From the NCBI GenBank assembly GCA_023228465.1, contig JALOBC010000011.1, positions 29,938-93,937 of the forward strand: a DNA stretch of 64,000 bases. The letters are read 5' to 3'. A program made the translations under genes and the position numbers. Source of the DNA: Dokdonella sp. Lineage in GTDB: Bacteria; Pseudomonadota; Gammaproteobacteria; Xanthomonadales; Rhodanobacteraceae. Positions 58,689 through 64,000 of the stretch are shown piece by piece. The notes under the pieces are model-generated. The model was given only the letters and a program-made list of their open reading frames with translations. It was not told the origin of the DNA and searched no databases. How positions within the stretch are numbered: position 1 is the stretch's first letter; each line of letters starts with the position of its first letter.

Positions 58689-59944
58689 TGCGAAACTCCC
58701 CGATTGAAGAACAGCGGCTGGTACGGCCGCAGCACCAGATCCCGGTTGACGATGATGCGAACCGGCAGGCCCGGCCGCGTCGTCAGCGTCGGCTGGATGT
58801 TCATGTTGCGCCGGGTCATCTCCTGGCCGACCTGATTGATGCTGTCCTGTGCGCTGTCGCGTCCGGCAATGACGATGCGGTTGCCGTCCTGCCGGTTCTC
58901 CGGCGCAGCCAACTCAGCGCCGACGCCCAGCAGCGTCGTCAGCACCGCGCCCGCGATGATGCGATTCCAATGCCAGTCCACGTCGTCCTCCAGGCCGGCG
59001 TAGCCGGCCGGGTCGGTGCCGACAAGGTTGTCGAGCGCCAGCGAGGACGTGTCGGGCAGGATGACCCGGTTCCACACCACCTGCACGCGACTCTGCCCGT
59101 AGCTGACCTGGCTGTTGTAGCGCCCGAGGATGCGCGATCCTTGCGGGATCAGCAGGAACTTGCCCGTGGCCGAGTCATAGACCGGCTCCGTCACCGTGGC
59201 GATCACGTCGCCCGGCAAGTCCGACTTGATACCCGTCACCAGCGCACCGGCGATCACCGTTCCCGCCATCACCTGATACGGCGACGCCGGCAACGCCAGG
59301 TTGCCGGAATTGCGGGTTTCCGTAGAACCGGCTTTCAGGAATGCCTCTTTCTGATCTTGCCGGTTCTGCACGGCGGTCGGGTCGGCGGGCTGGGCCGATG
59401 TCGAAGCGGGCCCGGCAGCGAGCGGGTCGAAGGCCGCGAGCGTGCTTGCTGCACCCGGCGCCGCCTGCGCCACCATGGCGGCGGCTTGGCCGCCCGAGCG
59501 GAAGAACACCGACGAAGCCGCAGCGGCTTCCGCCTCCTTGCGCAAGGCGTCATTCGGGTCGTGGCCGGGCGCCGAGTAGGCGGCCACGGCCGGCTGCTGC
59601 GAGGCCACGATGGCCGGTCCGAGGTCGCCCGGTAGCGGCGGCCCCAGCTCGGGCACCTTCGGCGTCAGCTTCGAGTAGTCGGCCGGCAGGCCATCCAGCC
59701 CTTCGGACTTGGACACGCGATCGACGTTGTAAAGCTCGGTCTGCTCGTTGGCCCCGCGCCGCTGCGGCTGTAGCGACCAGATCGTGGCCCCGAGCACGGC
59801 GACCGACAGGCCGCCGACGAGGATGGCCAGCGTGCGCCGGTTCAGGCGCGTGACCGGACGCGGCTGGGCGCGCAGCGCCACCGCCTCGGGCGCCATCTTG
59901 CCCGCCTGCGGCGTGGCAAGGTCGGGGGTGTCGTCCTGGCCCAT
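58685..59944 (-). CDS. trbI: Conjugal transfer protein TrbI (VirB10-like)
   Basis: A 419-residue protein with a cytosolic N-terminus, one membrane helix (TLAILVGGLSVAVLGATIWSL, residues about 42-62), a Pro/Ala-rich periplasmic linker and the VirB10/TrbI C-terminal beta-barrel domain, with LLIPQGSRILGRYNSQVSYG and RVQVVWNRVILPD as signatures. VirB10-type proteins span both membranes and energise the type IV secretion channel. GGAGGAACTGAC precedes the ATG, which lies 1 nt after the trbG stop. Confidence 0.95.
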   Translation of the reverse strand: MGQDDTPDLATPQAGKMAPEAVALRAQPRPVTRLNRRTLAILVGGLSVAVLGATIWSLQPQRRGANEQTELYNVDRVSKSEGLDGLPADYSKLTPKVPELGPPLPGDLGPAIVASQQPAVAAYSAPGHDPNDALRKEAEAAAASSVFFRSGGQAAAMVAQAAPGAASTLAAFDPLAAGPASTSAQPADPTAVQNRQDQKEAFLKAGSTETRNSGNLALPASPYQVMAGTVIAGALVTGIKSDLPGDVIATVTEPVYDSATGKFLLIPQGSRILGRYNSQVSYGQSRVQVVWNRVILPDTSSLALDNLVGTDPAGYAGLEDDVDWHWNRIIAGAVLTTLLGVGAELAAPENRQDGNRIVIAGRDSAQDSINQVGQEMTRRNMNIQPTLTTRPGLPVRIIVNRDLVLRPYQPLFFNRGVSQ

Positions 59945-59945
59945 G

Positions 59946-60947
59946 TCAGTTCCTCCGCGTGCCATCCGTGCGCTCGATCCGCACCATGTCGCCCTTGTCG
60001 CCACCCAAGCGCAACTCGGCGGCGCCGAAAAGACGATCGACGATGTAGTACGGTGAACGGAAACGGTAATTGACCAGTTGCCCGTCGCCTTGCGCACCGA
60101 TGACGAACAGCGGCGGCAGCTCGCCTTGTGCGATGCCCGGCGGGAACTGGATATAGACCTTCTCGCCGTCATCGAAGGCGCGCAGTGGTTTCCACGGCGG
60201 ACTGCTGCCGCTGATCGCGTAGCGGAAGCGCAGGTTTTCCAGCGATAGCCCGGTACCGACAGGCGCGGCGGCGCTGGCCGCCTGCGCCTGGCGCTGCAAG
60301 GCCAGCATCCGGTCGCGCGGGTACTCCCAGGACACCGACGCCATCCACGTCTTCTCGGTCGAGGTCAGCTCCAGCAGGTACGTCCGGCGGCTGGTGGTGA
60401 TGACCAGATTCGTCTTGAGACCCGAGCGGATCGGCTTGACCAGCACGTTCACGCGCAGGTCGGCGCCGTTGCCGCTGGACGTGTCGCCCACGATCCAGCG
60501 CACGGTATCGCCAGCGGCCACCGTCACCAGTTCCTCGCCCGGCTGGAGTGCAATCACGGTCACTCGGCCCACGGCCGCATAGACCTGATACAGCGCGCCA
60601 TCGGTGAAGGGCCACACCTGAATCGCGTTGACATAGCCCTCGCGCGTGGGCGCGATGCGTGCCTCGGCGTTGGCACGCGAGACGCGCACCTTCTCGTCGG
60701 CCGGTTCCGGCGCAGGCTTGGCTTCCTCGCCCTCGGGCACTGGCTTCAACTGCGCCGGCATCGGCAACACCTCGGGCACAGTCACAACTTCCACTGGCTG
60801 AGGCGGTTCGGGCAGTGGCTGCGCCTGCACCGGCTCATCGAGCGAAATCACCGGCGGCGGCTTGCCCTGCGTGGCGCAGCCTGTGAACAAGATGGTTGAT
60901 GCAAGCAGGATCACCGGCAAAGCGGATCTACGGAAAAGTGCATTCAT
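59946..60947 (-). CDS. trbG: Conjugal transfer protein TrbG (VirB9-like)
   Basis: A 333-residue protein with a lipoprotein signal (LASTILFTGC; Cys at about 24), a Pro/Glu-rich region and a VirB9-like beta-domain containing NAIQVWPFTDGALYQVYAAVGRVTVI and VWNVSW-like WMASVSWEYPRDRM. It should form part of the outer-membrane core complex with TrbI and TrbH-type lipoproteins. Its ATG overlaps the trbF stop as ATGA. The frame remains open upstream inside trbF, which is not part of the gene. Confidence 0.94.
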   Translation of the reverse strand: MNALFRRSALPVILLASTILFTGCATQGKPPPVISLDEPVQAQPLPEPPQPVEVVTVPEVLPMPAQLKPVPEGEEAKPAPEPADEKVRVSRANAEARIAPTREGYVNAIQVWPFTDGALYQVYAAVGRVTVIALQPGEELVTVAAGDTVRWIVGDTSSGNGADLRVNVLVKPIRSGLKTNLVITTSRRTYLLELTSTEKTWMASVSWEYPRDRMLALQRQAQAASAAAPVGTGLSLENLRFRYAISGSSPPWKPLRAFDDGEKVYIQFPPGIAQGELPPLFVIGAQGDGQLVNYRFRSPYYIVDRLFGAAELRLGGDKGDMVRIERTDGTRRN

Positions 60948-61648
60948 GGCTTGGCTCCTTCGGAAGAATCCAGTTCGCGGCTCCACGACAGGCCATTGAC
61001 GTAGATGCCCAGGGGGTTCTTGCGCAGGCGTTCTTCGGTGCGCGGCGGCTGGAGCACGATGGACACCACGGCCGTCCACCGCTCCAGCCCAGCCGCGGCG
61101 CCATTGACGTAGCGGCGTTCCGTCCAGCGCACGTTGAACGACGTGTCGCTGGCGCGCACGACGCTGGTGATCTGCACCGTTACCGACTCTTTGCCGATGC
61201 GCGCGAACGGATCGTTCACGCGCGCGTAGTCGTTGAGCACGGCCGCGCCCTTGTCGGTGGTGTGGTCGTAGGCGTCCAGCCAGTTCTGCCGCACCACGAT
61301 CGGGTCGATGGACAGCGACCGAACCAGCGTGACGAAACGCGCGATGTGGTGCGCCGTCTGCGCATCGCTGGGCCGGTACGGCGTAGCGGCTTCGCCCACG
61401 GCGCGCACCTGGCCCGCGTTGTCCACCTCCACCACATAGGGCGTGACGATGGACTGCGCCGAGCGCCAGACCAGGCCGCCCGCCATCAGCAGCGCAAGCG
61501 CGAGGCAGCCGAAGGCCATGAGGCGCCAGTTTTTCGCCTGCACGCGGGACGAGCCAATGCGCTCGTCCCACACCTGGCCGGCAGCTTGGTACGGAGTGGC
61601 AGGCTGCGGCGTGTCGGCGTAGCGCACCTGCGGTCGTTTAAATCGCAT
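60944..61648 (-). CDS. trbF: Conjugal transfer protein TrbF (VirB8-like)
   Basis: A 234-residue protein with a short cytosolic start (MRFKRPQVRYADTPQPATPY), one membrane helix (WRLMAFGCLALALLMAGGLVW) and a periplasmic VirB8-like domain, IVTPYVVEVDNAGQVRAVG through FNVRWTERRYVNG. VirB8/TrbF proteins nucleate inner-membrane assembly of the type IV machine. AGGAGAACTGACC precedes the ATG, 12 nt after the trbL stop. Confidence 0.95.
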   Translation of the reverse strand: MRFKRPQVRYADTPQPATPYQAAGQVWDERIGSSRVQAKNWRLMAFGCLALALLMAGGLVWRSAQSIVTPYVVEVDNAGQVRAVGEAATPYRPSDAQTAHHIARFVTLVRSLSIDPIVVRQNWLDAYDHTTDKGAAVLNDYARVNDPFARIGKESVTVQITSVVRASDTSFNVRWTERRYVNGAAAGLERWTAVVSIVLQPPRTEERLRKNPLGIYVNGLSWSRELDSSEGAKP

Positions 61649-61660
61649 GGTCAGTTCTCC

Positions 61661-63061
61661 TTATGAATTGGAATCGCGCAGGCTCGGCCCCTGGCCGGAG
61701 CCGCCGCCATCGCCACCGCGCAGCGCGTGGGCGGTGGTGGTCGCGGCATGAGTGAGTTGCTGGCGGCGGTGCAGCCGCTTGGCCCAAGCGGGCTGTTCTT
61801 GCTTCTGCGCGTTGGCGCCGCCCGCTGCGGCTTCGCCTGTGGAGGCCTGGCTGGATGCTCCGGCTCCACCGGATGCCGCACCCGCACCGTCGTCAGTCGG
61901 GCCGTTCCACCCGGCACGGAAGGAGCTGGTCATCTTCTGGCCGAAGGCGGATGCGCGGGACGCTGCACCCCGTCCGGCAGACTGCGCGCCGGTCTTGGCG
62001 ACATTTCCCAAGCCGGCCATCGCGCCTTTCGCGCCACCGCCTGCGGCGGCGGAACCGGCCTGGAACGCCGAGCGTGCGCTGCTGGCCGTCGAGGTGGCAG
62101 CACGCGCACCACTGCCGGCGAGCTTGGCCGCGGCAGGCGCCATGCGCGCCCCGGCCATGACCGCGCCGCCTACGCCCGTCGCGGCGGCACCGACAGCAAC
62201 AGCGGCTCCGGCAGCACCCACCGCAGCGCCGGCCATCGCGCCCGCGCCGAGCTGGGGCGCACCGGAGACGAGGCCCGTGGCGATGCCAGGGCCGAAGATC
62301 CCTAGCGCCAGCAAGGTGAGCGAGGCCAGCATGATGACCAGTGCGTGGTCGATGGACGGCTCGGCGGGATGGACTTGGAACTGAGCGAACAGGCCCGAGC
62401 CAATGCCCACGATCACGGCCAGCACCAGCACCTTGATGCCGGCGGAAACGACATTGCCCAGCACCTTCTCTGCCAGGAACGAGGTCTTGTTCCACAACGC
62501 GAACGGCACCAGCACGAACCCGGCGAGCGTGGTCAGCTTGAACTCAATCAGGGTGATGAAAAGCTGGATCGCCAGCACGAAAAAGCACAGCACCACGACC
62601 AGCCACGCGAGGAACATCACCGTGATGGCATCGAGGTTCACGAACACCTCGGGGAAGCCGGCCATCTCGCCGACTTGCTCCAGAATCGGCGCCCCGGCGT
62701 CGATGCCGGTCTTGGCGAGCCGGCCCGGCTGCAAGAAGTTTTCCATGGTGATCGCCGAGCCGGTGGCCGTCAGGCCCAGCCCGGCGAAGGATCGGAACAC
62801 GATGCCGGCCAGCCAGTTGAAGTTGCCGATGATGTAGGCGAAGGCACCGACGTAGAGCACCTTGCGCAGCAGCTTGGCGATCACGTCCTCGCCCTGGCCG
62901 GTGGCGTGGCTCATCGCCCAATACAGTCCGGCGATCGTCATGTCGATGACGATCAGCGTGGCGGTGAGGAAGGCCACTTCGCCCTGCAACAGCCCGAAAC
63001 CCGAGTCGATGTAGGCGGAGAAGATATTGAGGAACTGGTCGATGATGGTCACGTCATTCAT
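61661..63061 (-). CDS. trbL: Conjugal transfer protein TrbL (VirB6-like)
   Basis: A 466-residue polytopic protein. The first 270 residues hold about six membrane helices (FLTATLIVIDMTIAGLYWAM, ITVMFLAWLVVVLCFFVLAI and others). The rest is a long low-complexity Ala/Gly tail with Ser/Arg segments, as usual for TrbL. VirB6/TrbL proteins form the inner-membrane channel part of the DNA transfer machine. The start overlaps the trbK-like stop as ATGA. Confidence 0.94.
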   Translation of the reverse strand: MNDVTIIDQFLNIFSAYIDSGFGLLQGEVAFLTATLIVIDMTIAGLYWAMSHATGQGEDVIAKLLRKVLYVGAFAYIIGNFNWLAGIVFRSFAGLGLTATGSAITMENFLQPGRLAKTGIDAGAPILEQVGEMAGFPEVFVNLDAITVMFLAWLVVVLCFFVLAIQLFITLIEFKLTTLAGFVLVPFALWNKTSFLAEKVLGNVVSAGIKVLVLAVIVGIGSGLFAQFQVHPAEPSIDHALVIMLASLTLLALGIFGPGIATGLVSGAPQLGAGAMAGAAVGAAGAAVAVGAAATGVGGAVMAGARMAPAAAKLAGSGARAATSTASSARSAFQAGSAAAGGGAKGAMAGLGNVAKTGAQSAGRGAASRASAFGQKMTSSFRAGWNGPTDDGAGAASGGAGASSQASTGEAAAGGANAQKQEQPAWAKRLHRRQQLTHAATTTAHALRGGDGGGSGQGPSLRDSNS

Positions 63062-63390
63062 GGCGTGCCCTCCGGTTCGGCCGGCGATGCCGGCGCCGTG
63101 CCATCGCCCGGTTCATCGAAGCTCGGCGGGATCGGCGGCAGGTCGGCCAGCGTCTGGTATTCATCCGGCCCGGTCTGACCGGAGAAGAAGCGCCGTCGGA
63201 AGGCTTCGGCGGCGGCGCGGCAAGCGTCCTCGCCCGTGGTCTGGCGGTCGGCCGCGCATTGCGCGCGCAATGCCTTGAGCCGTATGGGATCGGTGGCCAG
63301 GGCATCGGCAAGGTTGTCGGCCGGCTGGTCGCTGCACGCGGCCACCAGTGCCATAAGCAGCGAAACCGACAGGGCGAGGACGCATCGCAT
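63058..63390 (-). CDS. Putative entry-exclusion lipoprotein (TrbK-alt)
   Basis: A 110-residue protein with a lipoprotein signal ending LVAACSDQ (Cys near residue 19) and a mature part containing DPIRLKALRAQCAADRQTTGEDACRAAAEAFRRRFF, the signature of the alternative TrbK proteins of ICE trb modules. It lies between trbJ and trbL, the position of the RP4 entry-exclusion gene trbK. Blocking entry of the same element into the cell is inferred from position and family. Confidence 0.87.
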   Translation of the reverse strand: MRCVLALSVSLLMALVAACSDQPADNLADALATDPIRLKALRAQCAADRQTTGEDACRAAAEAFRRRFFSGQTGPDEYQTLADLPPIPPSFDEPGDGTAPASPAEPEGTP

Positions 63391-63402
63391 GGCGGCCTCC
63401 CG

Positions 63403-64000
63403 TCAGTTACCGTAGAAATCCACGCGCTGCGGCGTGTACGGCGTGCCTTCGCCCAGGAAACGCCGCCGCACTTCGCGGGCGCGCTCCGTGGCCGCCGCCT
63501 GCCGCGCCAGCTCCAGCGAAGTGGCCCGGTCTTGCGTGATCTGAAGCCGCTGCGACTGGATCGACTGCTTGGCCTGCAAGGCCAGCAACTGGTTCATGGC
63601 CTGCATCGCCTGCAGCGCGCCTTCGGCCGACTGGCTCTTGCCCACGAGATCGGCCAGCACACTCTCGTCTTCGCCCAGGTTCCGCGACACCTGCGCCTGC
63701 ATCTGCATGGTGGTTTGCAGGCCGTTGAGCGTGTTCCTCCAACGCTCCTGCGCGTCGCGGACCATCTGGTCGCCGCTGACGGTGGCGGCGTACTGCTCGG
63801 GATACAGGCGGGCGAACTCCCGATCCAGGTTCGTCACGTCGTAGGCCAAGCCCCTGGCCTGGGCGATCAGCCGTTCGGTCGTCGCCAGATTGGCGCGCAA
63901 CTGGTTCACCACGCTGGACGGCAGGCTGGCGAGGTTGCGCGCCTGGTTCATCAGCATCTGCGCTTCGTTTTGGAGCTGACGAATCTGGTTGTTGATCTGC
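63403..64000 (-). CDS. trbJ: Conjugal transfer protein TrbJ (VirB5-like), C-terminal part
   Basis: The open frame enters from the right edge and ends at 63403, giving about 198 residues of the C-terminal part. It is mostly helical and Gln/Ala/Leu rich, with LANLATTERLIAQARGLAYD-like and LAYDVTNLDREFARLYPEQY segments and the ending RRFLGEGTPYTPQRVDFYGN, all typical of TrbJ. VirB5/TrbJ proteins are periplasmic or pilus-tip components. The N-terminus with its signal peptide lies outside the window. Confidence 0.9.
   Translation of the reverse strand, partial: QINNQIRQLQNEAQMLMNQARNLASLPSSVVNQLRANLATTERLIAQARGLAYDVTNLDREFARLYPEQYAATVSGDQMVRDAQERWRNTLNGLQTTMQMQAQVSRNLGEDESVLADLVGKSQSAEGALQAMQAMNQLLALQAKQSIQSQRLQITQDRATSLELARQAAATERAREVRRRFLGEGTPYTPQRVDFYGN

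Larger units (their letters stand above)
58428..64000. mobile_element. Right part of an integrative conjugative element (Tn4371-like trb module)
   Basis: Seven tightly packed minus-strand genes (trbJ, trbK-like, trbL, trbF, trbG, trbI, DUF2274) form the P-type mating-pair-formation module seen at one end of Tn4371-family and related ICEs. It lies against tRNA-Leu and continues beyond the window. The exact boundary is not visible: it may be the 3' end of the tRNA (about 58427) or further left near 57950, which would place the intron-bearing tRNA inside the element. Confidence 0.8.

Overview
This window looks like chromosomal DNA of a high-GC gammaproteobacterium of the order Lysobacterales (Xanthomonadales). 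The strongest evidence is gene order: carA-carB-greA-recJ-prfB-lysS leads directly into rpfG-rpfC, with rpfF facing them. This is the DSF quorum-sensing neighbourhood known from Xanthomonas. A PbpC / alpha-2-macroglobulin pair, DUF6491 and DUF2058 proteins and abundant small intergenic palindromic repeats fit the same group. The family and genus cannot be fixed from sequence alone.

Region 1-5.5 kb holds the start of an Old Yellow Enzyme gene cut by the window edge, two small regulatory or RNA-associated genes, htpG behind a sigma-32-like promoter, and an aminotransferase / omega-amidase pair that fits methionine salvage. Region 5.5-14.7 kb opens with a 43-bp tandem palindromic repeat array. 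Small transport and stress genes follow: an ArsC-like protein, a Zur-box-linked MerC, a TehA/SLAC1 channel, a CDF metal exporter, ribosomal protein bTHX, a cold-shock protein, CorA, a rhomboid protease, and an MscS / transglutaminase pair. Region 14.8-36.6 kb carries the leucyltransferase Bpt and the pbpC / alpha-2-macroglobulin operon. It also carries several secreted or envelope proteins (Tyr/Gly-rich lipoprotein, EF-hand protein, metalloprotease, acyltransferase, cytochrome c', GH172-type hydrolase, trypsin-like protease) and housekeeping enzymes (TcdA, TatD).

Region 36.8-43.9 kb is the core block carA - small secreted protein - carB - greA - recJ. Between recJ and prfB lies an AT-richer insert (about 43.9-46.0 kb) bounded by related repeats in inverted orientation. 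It encodes a three-gene operon: a membrane-anchored thioredoxin-like protein, a 66-residue secreted peptide with six cysteines, and a Sel1-like protein. This is the best candidate here for an undescribed system. Then come prfB with its programmed +1 frameshift, lysS, and the signalling genes rpfG (HD-GYP c-di-GMP phosphodiesterase), rpfC (hybrid sensor) and rpfF (DSF synthase), followed by a PilZ protein, hutF, doxX and parE.

The right end is an integrative element. After parE sits a broken 5' half of a tRNA-Leu gene. About 200 bp further on is a second, complete tRNA-Leu(UAA) gene whose anticodon is split after U34 by a 232-nt group I intron of the Azoarcus type. Immediately behind it is the end of a conjugative element (DUF2274, trbI, trbG, trbF, trbL, trbK-like, trbJ) that runs out of the window. 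The juxtaposition of a disrupted tRNA, an intron-bearing replacement tRNA and a conjugative element is the most striking structure in the window.
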